Part shown: positions 29,640 to 38,223 of the stretch, one piece after another | Layout of the letters: every line of letters starts with the position of its first letter | Numbering within the stretch: position 1 is the first letter of the stretch | Assembly: GCA_945883435.1 (NCBI GenBank) | Contig: CAMCXK010000003.1 | Location: 1-64,000 of the forward strand | Reading direction: 5' to 3' | DNA from: Chthoniobacter flavus | GTDB lineage: Bacteria > Verrucomicrobiota > Verrucomicrobiia > Chthoniobacterales > Terrimicrobiaceae | Length of the DNA stretch: 64,000 nt | The notes under the pieces: generated by a model | Databases searched by the model: none | Seen by the model: the letters and a program-made list of their open reading frames with translations, nothing else | Told to the model about the DNA's origin: nothing | Made by a program: the position numbers and the translations under genes

Positions 29640-31085
29640 TCAAGGGAGGAGATCGGTAAGGAAGCGCGGGAAAACGCCGAGAACCAAGATGGCGGCGACA
29701 CAAGCAAAGATCGCCATTCGGGAAAGCGGGCTTACAGGAACCGGGCCCGCTTCGTCGCCCGCCGGTTGCCAATACATGGCCCGGATCACTTTGAAGTAGT
29801 AGTAAAACCCGCTGGCAACGGCGATGACTCCCAACACAGCAAGCAAGTAAAGACCTTGATTCAATGCGGCTTCAAAGATGAAGAACTTCCCGAAAAACCC
29901 GATGGTAAAGGGCACCCCGGCCAGAGAGGTGGCAGCGACAAGCATGGCAAATGCCAGCATGGGCGAGCGCTTCGCCAGTCCATTGAAATGCGCGAGGTCA
30001 TCGCCCCCGGCGGCCTTGGTCACAGGCACCAGCACAAGGAACGAAAGGAAGGTCATCACAAGATAGCCGCCCAGATAAAAAACAACCGCTTTGCCCGCAA
30101 AGGAATCACCGATGGCCGCAAGGCCGATGAGGAGATAGCCGGCGTGGGCGATGCTCGAGTATCCAAGCAAACGCTTGAAATTCGTTTGGGGAATCGCTGA
30201 CAGGTTGCCGAAGAGAAGCGTCAACGCCGCAAGAAACACCAGGGCCAAGGTAAGCTTTTCCTGAAAAGCAGGCACCGTGAAAAACGGTTGCAGCACACGA
30301 ATCAAAACCACAAAACCGGCCGCTTTGGAAGCCACGGCCAAGAACGCCGTAATCGGCGTGGGTGCCCCTTGGTAGACATCCGGAACCCAGAACTGGAACG
30401 GGGCAGCGGCGATTTTAAATCCAATTGCCACCAGCACCAATCCCAAACCGAAGAGGAGAGCCGTGTGGTTGGCCACCGGGATCACCGAGAGGCTCTTCTG
30501 AATCGCATTCAGTCCGGTTTCCCCCGTCATACCGAAAATCCAAGTGATGCCGTAAACAAAAAAACCGGTCGAGAGAGCGCCAAGGATCAGGAACTTCGTT
30601 CCCGCTTCAAGGCTCGCCAAGCTACGACGCATGTATGCCACCTGAATGTAAAGCGAGATGGTCACGAGCTCCAACGCGCAGAAGATCATAATGAAATCCG
30701 CCGCCGAAGCCATCCACATCAGACCTGCGCAGGTGAACACGGGAAGGATAAAAAACTCACCCGTGCCAGCCTCGGGACGTTCTCCCGGCACCAGGCGTTG
30801 AACAATGGGAAGATAATCGATCGCCAGGATAAGAGTCAGAATGGTGGCCAGCAACGCAAAGCGCTTGAAGAACATCGCGAGCGAATCCACGACGTAAAAT
30901 CCCGATCCCTGCAGGCCATCGGCCGGCAAATCCGTCCAGAAACTGAGAACAAAGACGCACAGCAACCCGAAAATCGCCCCGTGGGCCAGTGTGACTTTGC
31001 TGGTTTTAAAGCTGAACGACTCCGCCATGAGCAAAAAAATGCCAAGGCTCACGACACATATCTCAAGGGCAAAAGGCGGAATCAT
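29640..31085 (-). CDS. nuoN: NADH-quinone oxidoreductase subunit N
   Basis: 481 aa from the ATG at 31085, which overlaps the nuoM stop (ATGA). About fourteen transmembrane helices are apparent. Conserved antiporter-like features are the helix with FCALELVTISLYIQVA (the proton-channel Glu), FKIAAAPFQFWVPDVYQGAP and the discontinuous-helix region FKRLLGYSSIAHAGY. NuoN is one of the three proton-pumping membrane subunits of complex I. It is the last nuo gene and is followed after 10 bp by the Nudix gene. Confidence 0.96.
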   Translation of the reverse strand: MIPPFALEICVVSLGIFLLMAESFSFKTSKVTLAHGAIFGLLCVFVLSFWTDLPADGLQGSGFYVVDSLAMFFKRFALLATILTLILAIDYLPIVQRLVPGERPEAGTGEFFILPVFTCAGLMWMASAADFIMIFCALELVTISLYIQVAYMRRSLASLEAGTKFLILGALSTGFFVYGITWIFGMTGETGLNAIQKSLSVIPVANHTALLFGLGLVLVAIGFKIAAAPFQFWVPDVYQGAPTPITAFLAVASKAAGFVVLIRVLQPFFTVPAFQEKLTLALVFLAALTLLFGNLSAIPQTNFKRLLGYSSIAHAGYLLIGLAAIGDSFAGKAVVFYLGGYLVMTFLSFLVLVPVTKAAGGDDLAHFNGLAKRSPMLAFAMLVAATSLAGVPFTIGFFGKFFIFEAALNQGLYLLAVLGVIAVASGFYYYFKVIRAMYWQPAGDEAGPVPVSPLSRMAIFACVAAILVLGVFPRFLTDLLP

Positions 31086-32581
31086 GGCAGAATCAGTGCG
31101 GGAGTGACGAGGTTCACAAGAAATTGCGGGAAGAAGCCAAAGACAAGCATGATCGCCAGCAAAAGAACCAACGAGGCGTGGGGCGCGCCTGCCAAATCCG
31201 GCAGTCGCGACCAACGCTCGGCCAATGGTCCCATGAAGACCCGGCGGTAGGCCCTCAACATGTAGATGGCAGAGATGACGATGCCCCAGACGGCGGCAAT
31301 CGTTGCGAGTTGGTAAGCATTGAAACCAAAAACCTCTTGGCCATTCAGCAGGCCCATGGCCGGCATCCCGGCGCCAAAACTTCCGAAAAAGACCAGCAGC
31401 TCTCCGGCAAAACCGATGAAACCCGGCAGTCCCACCGAGGCCATGGCGGCGAAGCCAAACGCCAAGCCCAAGCGCGGGGTGATGCGGGCCAACCCGCCAA
31501 GCTCATGGAAGTCCAGCGTGCCGGTGCGTTCGCGGATTTCTCCACTCAAAGCAAAAAGTGCGGCGATGGTGAGCCCGTGACTGAGAAGCATCAGAGAGGC
31601 TCCGGTCAGGCTGATTTCCGTGAGGGCGGCGAAGCCAAGGAAAATGTAGCCCATGTGCATCACACTGGAGTAGCCCAGCATGAGGTCGAGCTTGCGCTGG
31701 GCAATCGTCACATAACCAACGTAAAGGATATTTCCCAACAGCAAGGCGAGGAGGAGCGGCGCATATTGCTGAATCGATTCCGGCATGAGGGGAACCGCCA
31801 ACCGGATCAATCCGTAGAGACCGAATTTTTTCAACACTCCGGCGTGCAACATTGAAGCGGGAGCCGGGGCACAAGCATAGGCTTGAGGTGCCCATGTGTG
31901 AAACGGGAACAACGAAACCAAAATGCCAAACCCAAAAAGGAGCAGCAAGTAAACGACGGGGTTGTCGGGGATCAGACCCGCTTCGGCATGGGCCAGAATC
32001 TGGCGGAGATCAAAAGATCGGGCGGCTTCCGGCTGAATCAGATACAGACCGATGATTCCGAACAGCAGAATGAAGCTGCCGGTTGCGAGATAGACCGTGG
32101 CTTTCCAAGCGGCGGCTTGCTTGTCACCGGATCCCCAGATGCCGATCAGCAGGAATGTCGGGATGAGAGCCAACTCGTGGAACATGTAAAGGAACAACAC
32201 GTCCAGCGAGGCAAAGGCCCCGATGACACCGGCCGAGATAAACAGAAGGCAAACGTAAAACCATCGCGGATTATCAACCGGCGGACGGGCCACGCACACG
32301 GCAGCAAACGTCACGATCGTGGACAAGAAAAGCATCACCAAGCTCAAGCCGTCCGCGCCGAGCGTCAGGTTCAAGCCAAACTGCGGAAGCACTGGAATCG
32401 AACCGAGAAACTGGAAACTGCCTGCGGATTCATCGTAGAGAAAGAGCAACGCAAACAAGAACAACACATTGACCGCTGACCCAAGCATCGAGGTCGTCCG
32501 TGCATTGGCTCCCGCCATCACCAATGCAGCCGCGATGATCGGAACCAGAATCAAGAAGAGAAGTGGGCTCACGGAAATCAT
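31082..32581 (-). CDS. nuoM: NADH-quinone oxidoreductase subunit M
   Basis: 499 aa from the ATG at 32581, overlapping the nuoL stop by 4 bp. Key channel residues can be seen in LYMFHELALIPTFLLIGIWG (Glu), AWKATVYLATGS (Lys) and FPFHTWAPQAYACAPAPASM. LDLMLGYSSVMHMGYIFLG is the broken helix shared with NuoL/N. The protein pumps protons in the membrane arm of complex I. Overlap on both sides shows tight translational coupling. Confidence 0.97.
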   Translation of the reverse strand: MISVSPLLFLILVPIIAAALVMAGANARTTSMLGSAVNVLFLFALLFLYDESAGSFQFLGSIPVLPQFGLNLTLGADGLSLVMLFLSTIVTFAAVCVARPPVDNPRWFYVCLLFISAGVIGAFASLDVLFLYMFHELALIPTFLLIGIWGSGDKQAAAWKATVYLATGSFILLFGIIGLYLIQPEAARSFDLRQILAHAEAGLIPDNPVVYLLLLFGFGILVSLFPFHTWAPQAYACAPAPASMLHAGVLKKFGLYGLIRLAVPLMPESIQQYAPLLLALLLGNILYVGYVTIAQRKLDLMLGYSSVMHMGYIFLGFAALTEISLTGASLMLLSHGLTIAALFALSGEIRERTGTLDFHELGGLARITPRLGLAFGFAAMASVGLPGFIGFAGELLVFFGSFGAGMPAMGLLNGQEVFGFNAYQLATIAAVWGIVISAIYMLRAYRRVFMGPLAERWSRLPDLAGAPHASLVLLLAIMLVFGFFPQFLVNLVTPALILP

Positions 32582-34383
32582 TTGGAAATGAGAAGATAAA
32601 TAAGCCCGATCACACCCGCTCCAAAGAAGAAGGCATAGGCTTGGATGTTGCCGATTTGCAGGAAGCGGAGGAGGAAACCGCAAGCCCACACACATTTGCT
32701 GGGAATTTGAACGACCACCAAATCCACCACCCAGCGGTCCGCCCAGGAGAGAAGGGCCGATCCACCGCCTTGGATTTTATCGACAAACCAGAAGTAGACG
32801 TTGTCGATGTAAAGGCGGTTGGCGAACAAAGGGATGGAAATCGGATCCTTCTCGGCCTTGAAGTAGAGAATGGCCGCCAAGCCGGCACCGCCGAAGAACA
32901 TCACGTAGAGGAACGGATGCAACAAATCCGGCACGTGGTGTGGGTGCGGCAGATTGAACAATTGGCCTTGGATGATCGGCCAACCCGCTCCGATGGCAAA
33001 CAGCGACAAGACAGCCATCGGCAGCAGCATGCTGATCGGTTGCTCGTGGGCATGTTCCGCATGTTCCGAGCGGGCTTTGCCGAAAAAGACGACAAAAAAC
33101 TCCCGGAAAATATAGAACGCCGTCAAGCCCGCCGCCGCCGCGACCAACCAGCCGAGAAAGGGAATTTTTTCCACCGCGAACTCGATGATCAAGTCTTTGC
33201 TGTAATACCCGCTGGTGAAGGGACAACCGGAAAGCGCAAGCATACCAGCAACAAAACACAACATGGTGACCGGCAATTTTTTGCGCAGACCGCCCATATT
33301 CCACATTTCCACATCGTGGTGCATGGCAATCATGACCGATCCCGCGGCCAGGAACAGCAAACACTTGAAGCAGGCGTGCGTGAAAAGGTGGAACATGGCC
33401 ACTTCTTGGGTAGGCGCCACGCCGATTCCAAGCACCATGTAACCCAGCTGGGAAATTGTCGAATAGGCCAGCACCCGCTTGATATCGGTTTGTTGCGTGG
33501 CCATGAGGGCTGCCGCGAAGCATGTGATGCCCCCCACCCAAGCGATGATTTCGCGGGCGTCGGGAACCACTTCCAAAATCGGGAAGATACGGGCCAGCAG
33601 ATAAACCCCGGCGGCCACCATGGTTGCTGCATGCAGCAGCGAGGAAACCGGCGTGGGACCCTCCATGGAATTCGGCAACCACACATGCAAAGGCATTTGA
33701 GCGGATTTCCCGATCGTTCCCATGAAAACCAGAACGCTGGCGACTACGAGAAAAACAGGGGCGGACTGCAAGGCCGGGATTTTGGCGAAAATTTCTGCGA
33801 ATACCACGCTTCCCGTGGCAAGCCAGAAGAGGAGAATACCGAGCATGAAGCCAAAGTCGCCGATCCGGTTGACGATGAAGGCCTGCTTGCCGGCATCGGC
33901 AGCGGAATCTTTCGAGTAGTAGTGTCCGATCAGGATGTAAGAACTGACGCCCACCAATTCCCAAAAAATGAACATCATGACGAAATTGTCGGCGAGGACA
34001 ATTCCGAGCATCGAGAAGAGGAACAGACTCAATCCGGCGAAGAAGCGCGAGTAACCCTCTTCCGCCCGCATGTATCCCAACGCGTAGGTGAACACGAGAA
34101 CCGAGATCGACGTGACAATCAGGAGCATGACCTTGCTCAAGTGGTCGATCGTCATCGAGATCGAGAGGGTAAAATCCGGTCCGAGGCTCAGCCACGGGAA
34201 AGACAGGGATTTTTCAGGAGCGGGTTGGAAGAACAGCCACCAACTCAAGAGGCAGGTGGTGATCGCGGCCAAGAGCGCCAGCGAGGCGCTCAAGGATTTC
34301 GAGAAGCGACCCCCGAGCAGGATGAGGGCGGCGGCGCAAAGCGGGGCGAAAAGAATGATCCAAGGAACGAGTGAGGCGCTCAT
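32578..34383 (-). CDS. nuoL: NADH-quinone oxidoreductase subunit L
   Basis: 601 aa from the ATG at 34383, which shares one base with the nuoK stop; a TTG at 34386 is unlikely. The signature FWELVGVSSYILIGHYYSKDSA, the block KSAQMPLHVWLPNSMEGPTPVSSLLHAATMV, and the C-terminal lateral helix with its anchoring helix are present. NuoL is the most distal proton pump of complex I. The length is close to E. coli NuoL (613 aa). Confidence 0.98.
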   Translation of the reverse strand: MSASLVPWIILFAPLCAAALILLGGRFSKSLSASLALLAAITTCLLSWWLFFQPAPEKSLSFPWLSLGPDFTLSISMTIDHLSKVMLLIVTSISVLVFTYALGYMRAEEGYSRFFAGLSLFLFSMLGIVLADNFVMMFIFWELVGVSSYILIGHYYSKDSAADAGKQAFIVNRIGDFGFMLGILLFWLATGSVVFAEIFAKIPALQSAPVFLVVASVLVFMGTIGKSAQMPLHVWLPNSMEGPTPVSSLLHAATMVAAGVYLLARIFPILEVVPDAREIIAWVGGITCFAAALMATQQTDIKRVLAYSTISQLGYMVLGIGVAPTQEVAMFHLFTHACFKCLLFLAAGSVMIAMHHDVEMWNMGGLRKKLPVTMLCFVAGMLALSGCPFTSGYYSKDLIIEFAVEKIPFLGWLVAAAAGLTAFYIFREFFVVFFGKARSEHAEHAHEQPISMLLPMAVLSLFAIGAGWPIIQGQLFNLPHPHHVPDLLHPFLYVMFFGGAGLAAILYFKAEKDPISIPLFANRLYIDNVYFWFVDKIQGGGSALLSWADRWVVDLVVVQIPSKCVWACGFLLRFLQIGNIQAYAFFFGAGVIGLIYLLISK

Positions 34384-34706
34384 CAAAACTTGAGGGTGTT
34401 CAGGTCTTCGACGTGGGTGGTTTGTTTGGCCCGGAAGAGGGCGACGATGATCGCCAGTCCCACAGCCACTTCAGCGGCGGCCACCGTAATGATGAAGAAC
34501 ACCAGCACCTGGGCGTTGTAGTTGGGCATCCCGTCCGCCGGAAGGAGGTTGAAACGCGAGAAGGCGACCAGCGAGAGGTTGGCTGCGTTCAGCATGAGTT
34601 CCAACCCCATGAAAATAATCAAAATGTTGCGGCGCAGAAGAACCCCGCCGAGGCCGATGGCAAAAAGCAATCCGCTAACGACAAGGTAATGGGCGAGAGT
34701 GGGCAT
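34383..34706 (-). CDS. nuoK: NADH-quinone oxidoreductase subunit K
   Basis: 107 aa with three membrane helices. The proton-channel glutamates lie in [17 protein letters not shown] and [13 protein letters not shown], as in the family. It forms part of the E-channel of complex I with NuoJ and NuoA. It starts 12 bp downstream of the nuoJ stop. Confidence 0.97.
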   Translation of the reverse strand: MPTLAHYLVVSGLLFAIGLGGVLLRRNILIIFMGLELMLNAANLSLVAFSRFNLLPADGMPNYNAQVLVFFIITVAAAEVAVGLAIIVALFRAKQTTHVEDLNTLKF

Positions 34707-34718
34707 GGGCAGGGCGGT

Positions 34719-35222
34719 TTACTTGAGTTCCTTGCGGCTGAGCAGGACAACGCCCACGGTGGCGACCAGCAGGAGAACGCCGATGATTTGAAACGGCAGG
34801 TTGAAATTCCGGAACAACGCAAAACCCACCAGTGCCACATCGTTGGCGAGAGGTTGGGAGACATCGGGCTTCGGCACATGGAGCGCGGGAAGGGAAACGA
34901 CAATCTGGGACAAGGCCGAAAGGAACCCTCCGACAACAATCCCACCGCCCAGCCAGGCTGAAAGTCGCACCCGGCGGCGTTTTTCGGCCCGGAGGTCGAG
35001 CAACATGATGATAAACAGAAACAGCACCATCACGGCTCCGGCATAAACAAGGACTTGCACCACCGCGATGAAGTAGGCGTCGAGCGTGACAAACACGGCC
35101 GCCAGAGAAATGAACGACATGACCAGACTCATGGCCGACGAAACAGGATTTCTGAGGAGAATGACCCCCAGGGCGAACGCCAGCATGAGAATCGAGAAAA
35201 GCCAAAAGAGAGCCAGTTGCAT
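34719..35222 (-). CDS. nuoJ: NADH-quinone oxidoreductase subunit J
   Basis: 167 aa with five predicted membrane helices. NPVSSAMSLVMSFISLAAVFVTLDAYFIAV and the pi-bulge helix VQVLVYAGAVMVLFLFIIML (described here in parts) match NuoJ. The hydrophilic loop after helix 3 is rich in Arg and Lys. The gene lies 41 bp downstream of nuoI and 12 bp upstream of nuoK. Confidence 0.96.
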   Translation of the reverse strand: MQLALFWLFSILMLAFALGVILLRNPVSSAMSLVMSFISLAAVFVTLDAYFIAVVQVLVYAGAVMVLFLFIIMLLDLRAEKRRRVRLSAWLGGGIVVGGFLSALSQIVVSLPALHVPKPDVSQPLANDVALVGFALFRNFNLPFQIIGVLLLVATVGVVLLSRKELK

Positions 35223-35263
35223 GTCGAGGAAGCGGGCGTTGTATCAGCGGGAAGCCGGGAATT

Positions 35264-35794
35264 CTACTTTTTTTCGTTCCACTTGTTGACAAGGCCCGGC
35301 ATGACGCCGCCGAGTTCCCGCAGTTTGTGGATGTCATGAACCATTTCCGCGCGCGTCAGACCCGTGATCGAATAATCCTTGCGAAGGAAAATCGCCTGCT
35401 CCGGGCAAACCTCCTCGCACAGGCCGCAATAGATGCAGCGGATCATATCGATATCAAAAGAGTGCGGCCTTTTCTCCACCTTGCCCCATTGGTCGGCCGG
35501 CGGGATTTCCTCCGGCTTGATCGTGATCGCGCGCGGAGGGCAGATGAATTCGCAAAGTTGGCAGGCCACACAGCGGTCCCGTCCGTAATCGTCGCGCACC
35601 AGCGTGGGGGCACCCCGATACCAAGCCGGCATTTGCGCGTCCCATTTTTGTTCGGGATATTGCATCGTGATCTTGGTTTTTCCGGTCAACTGGTTGACGA
35701 TGTGTTTCAGGGTGATGAGAAGGCCGCCGATTATTGTCGGCAGGTAGATCTTCTCAGCCAGCGTGAGCCGGGGGCGTTTGACTGTGTAAGCCAT
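35264..35794 (-). CDS. nuoI: NADH-quinone oxidoreductase subunit I (2 x 4Fe-4S)
   Basis: 176 aa. Two ferredoxin-type cluster motifs, CVACQLCEFICPP and CIYCGLCEEVCPE, give clusters N6a and N6b that carry electrons towards N2. An N-terminal amphipathic part (TLAEKIYLPTIIGGLLITLK) anchors it to the membrane arm. It is the first nuo gene here: nuoA-H are not upstream, where argB and a small protein lie instead. The 77-bp spacer upstream holds only a weak promoter-like sequence. Confidence 0.97.
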   Translation of the reverse strand: MAYTVKRPRLTLAEKIYLPTIIGGLLITLKHIVNQLTGKTKITMQYPEQKWDAQMPAWYRGAPTLVRDDYGRDRCVACQLCEFICPPRAITIKPEEIPPADQWGKVEKRPHSFDIDMIRCIYCGLCEEVCPEQAIFLRKDYSITGLTRAEMVHDIHKLRELGGVMPGLVNKWNEKK

Positions 35795-35871
35795 AGTGGT
35801 GGTGAGTTCCTAACAAGCTTCGCTTGCCGTGGCAACTTTGGACACAGGATTTTTACAGGGGGCTGCCGGCC

Positions 35872-36144
35872 TCAGGGCTTTTGAGCAGGGGTGGCGACCG
35901 GCGCCTCGAGCGACCAGGGGCGGGACGATCCTGTGGACTGCTGGAAATGGCGGTCGGCAATCGACTCGAGAGTGGACCGCAGTCCCGGAGGCTCCGAAAC
36001 CTCAGCGGGGGCGGACGTCCGCTGGCACGAGCGAAGACCCAGCACCAGGACCCCAAGGGGCAGCAGCAACGCCATGGCTGTGACACCGAGCACCGGCCAC
36101 AAACCCGGATGGAAACGAAAGGCGGGCGGCTTGTCGGAGGACAT
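35872..36144 (-). CDS. Small single-span membrane protein, unknown function
   Basis: 90 aa from the ATG at 36144 (MSSDKPPAFRFHPGLWPVLG), 7 bp after the argB stop. One strong hydrophobic segment spans about residues 15-35 (PVLGVTAMALLLPLGVLVLG) and is followed by a Cys in RSCQR. The C-terminal half is a polar, Pro/Ser-rich tail. A Cys right after the helix could be lipidated, but the preceding residues are not a good lipobox. I do not recognise the family. It is probably the last gene of the arg operon. Confidence 0.6.
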   Translation of the reverse strand: MSSDKPPAFRFHPGLWPVLGVTAMALLLPLGVLVLGLRSCQRTSAPAEVSEPPGLRSTLESIADRHFQQSTGSSRPWSLEAPVATPAQKP

Positions 36145-36151
36145 GGATTCT

Positions 36152-37030
36152 TCAGTCGGGAACGATTTCCGTGCCGATACCGGCATTTGTGAAAATCTCG
36201 AGCAGCAGGCCGTGCGCGATATGGCCGCCGATCAGATGGATTTTGCCAACCCCGTCGCGCAAGGCCCCCGTGGCCGAGCGGACTTTGGGAATCATCCCGC
36301 CGGCGATGATTTTTTCGCGGATCAGGGATTCCGTTTGCGCGATGGTCACACTGGGAATCAACGACTCGCGGCGGGCGGGATCGCGCATGATGCCCGGCAC
36401 ATCGGTGACGTAGATCAATTTTGCCGCGTGAAGGCGCGCGGCGAGCGCAGCGGCGGCGATATCCGCATTGATATTCAAAACGACCCCCTCGCGCGTCGCA
36501 CCCAACGGGCTGATCACCGGAACAATCTCGCGGGCCAGAACAGCCTGCACATGGTCCACCACCACATCCTCGGCCTCGCCGACAAATCCGAGATCGATCG
36601 TCTCGCCATCGATGACGGCGGTTTTTTCCAGCTTGCGGGCCACGAAGACCTCCTTGCCGGCGAATCCCTCGGCGCGGCCTCCAAAAGAACGGATCGTGGC
36701 GACAATCGAGGGGTTGATCGCGGTATCGAGGGTTTCCTGCACGATGCCGATGGCTGTCCGATCGGTGACGCGCAGGCCATCTATGAAACGGGCTTGCAGG
36801 CCGGCATCCCTCATGCGGGCGGTGATGGCTTTTCCCCCGCCATGGACAAGCACGGGATTGATGCCAACAGCCTCGAGGAAGACGATATCGCGGAGGAAAC
36901 GTTCCACCACATGGTCCTCCTCCATCGCAGAGCCGCCGTATTTGATCACAAACGTCTGGCCGCGGTATTGCTGGATATAAGGCAGGGCCTCGATGAGGCT
37001 TTCGGAGCGGGCTTCGGGCGTGAGGAGCAT
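36152..37030 (-). CDS. argB: Acetylglutamate kinase
   Basis: 292 aa. The N-terminal FVIKYGGSAM phosphate-binding loop, PVLVHGGGKAITARM and the C-terminal ANAD-like VLNINADIAAAALAARL followed by KLIYVTDVPGIMRD match ArgB. The length and the N-terminal helix before FVIKYGG are of the arginine-inhibited hexameric type, so feedback inhibition by arginine is likely. It is third in argC-argJ-argB, the ornithine acetyl-cycle segment. Confidence 0.97.
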   Translation of the reverse strand: MLLTPEARSESLIEALPYIQQYRGQTFVIKYGGSAMEEDHVVERFLRDIVFLEAVGINPVLVHGGGKAITARMRDAGLQARFIDGLRVTDRTAIGIVQETLDTAINPSIVATIRSFGGRAEGFAGKEVFVARKLEKTAVIDGETIDLGFVGEAEDVVVDHVQAVLAREIVPVISPLGATREGVVLNINADIAAAALAARLHAAKLIYVTDVPGIMRDPARRESLIPSVTIAQTESLIREKIIAGGMIPKVRSATGALRDGVGKIHLIGGHIAHGLLLEIFTNAGIGTEIVPD

Positions 37031-37035
37031 GGAGA

Positions 37036-38223
37036 TTATTCGCCAAGATTCAGCCGGACGTATTCCTCGGTGAGGTCGGTGGTCCAGACAAAGTAGGAGG
37101 CCCGGCCCGCGTGAAGGTCGACCGTGACCTTGAAGGTTTTTTTTGCCGCAACCGCGCGGAGTTTTTCAAACGAGGTCTTGGCCGCAACACCTCCGGTGAC
37201 GACGGCCAGCTTGTCGTAGAAAATCCCGACCTTGGACTCGTCCATGGGGATTCCAGAATAACCCACGGCGTCCAGGATCCGGCCCCAATTGGGATCGCCG
37301 CCGGCCCAGGCACATTTGACCAGCGTGGAATTGGCGATGGCCTCGGCGGCCGTGCGCGCGTCCCTTTCGGACCGGGCTCCGACAACTTCGACCTCGACAA
37401 AGCGGGAAACGCCCTCGCCATCTTGCACGATCATACGCGCCAGCGCGCGGGTGACCTCGCCAAGGGCGGCGGCAAAATCCCGGGGGTCGGGCGCGCAAGC
37501 GCTGAGTCCGTTGGCCAAAAGAAGCACCGTGTCGTTGGTGCTCATGTCTCCGTCGACTGTGATGCGGTTGAAAGACTCCGAGACCGCCAACCGCAGCGCG
37601 GAGCGCAAAGCCGGTGCGGAAATCGCCGCATCGGTCGTCAACACGCACAGCATCGTCGCCATGTTCGGATCGATCATTCCCGCTCCCTTGGCCATTCCGC
37701 CCAGCCGGAACGAGCCGCGGGACGTTTTCATATCGATGGCGAACTCCTTTGCGAAGGTATCGCTGGTCATGATCGCCGCGGCGGCGGCCTTGCCGCCCGT
37801 CCTGGACAATGCGAGGCCCGGCAGGCCGGCGGCGATCCGTGGGACCGGCAGTGGCACGCCGATACGGCCGGTGGAACACACCAGAATCCCGGAAGCCGGC
37901 ACATCCAAACGAGCCGCCGCCAGATCACACATGCTCCGGGCATCCTCCAGTCCCTGTGGACCGGTGCAGGCGTTGGCGTTTCCGCTGTTCAAAACAACCG
38001 CCCGGGCCCGGCCGCGTTTGACGTGCTCCATCGAGACACGCACCGGGGCGGCTTTCACGCGGTTGGTGGTGAATGTGCCCGCCGCCGCACAAGGGGACTC
38101 CGAAACGACCAGCGCGAGATCGTCTCGCGTTGCCTGCCCGGATTTGATGCCGCAAGCGGCCGCCCCGGCCAGAAAGCCCCGGGCCGCACACACGCCTCCG
38201 GAAATTTTTTTCATGGGATTCAT
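37036..38223 (-). CDS. argJ: Bifunctional ornithine acetyltransferase/N-acetylglutamate synthase
   Basis: 395 aa. ArgJ moves the acetyl group from N-acetylornithine to glutamate, which recycles acetyl and in many bacteria also makes N-acetylglutamate from acetyl-CoA. The self-cleavage site is visible as KGAGMIDPNMATMLC, with the nucleophilic Thr in NMATML. GNANACTGPQG and the end DLTEEYVRLN are conserved. It starts in a 4-bp overlap with argC. The alternative start at MKKISGG, three codons in, is possible. Confidence 0.96.
   Translation of the reverse strand: MNPMKKISGGVCAARGFLAGAAACGIKSGQATRDDLALVVSESPCAAAGTFTTNRVKAAPVRVSMEHVKRGRARAVVLNSGNANACTGPQGLEDARSMCDLAAARLDVPASGILVCSTGRIGVPLPVPRIAAGLPGLALSRTGGKAAAAAIMTSDTFAKEFAIDMKTSRGSFRLGGMAKGAGMIDPNMATMLCVLTTDAAISAPALRSALRLAVSESFNRITVDGDMSTNDTVLLLANGLSACAPDPRDFAAALGEVTRALARMIVQDGEGVSRFVEVEVVGARSERDARTAAEAIANSTLVKCAWAGGDPNWGRILDAVGYSGIPMDESKVGIFYDKLAVVTGGVAAKTSFEKLRAVAAKKTFKVTVDLHAGRASYFVWTTDLTEEYVRLNLGE

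Noticed and set aside
32563-34374. Plus-strand open frame (603 codons) opposite nuoL
   Set aside because: The product is His/Gln/Arg/Glu-rich throughout, the mirror of membrane helices on the other strand. nuoL is certain.
35814-35826. CAAGC/GCTTG hairpin upstream of nuoI
   Set aside because: A five-pair stem with a 3-nt loop and no T-run; it can occur by chance.
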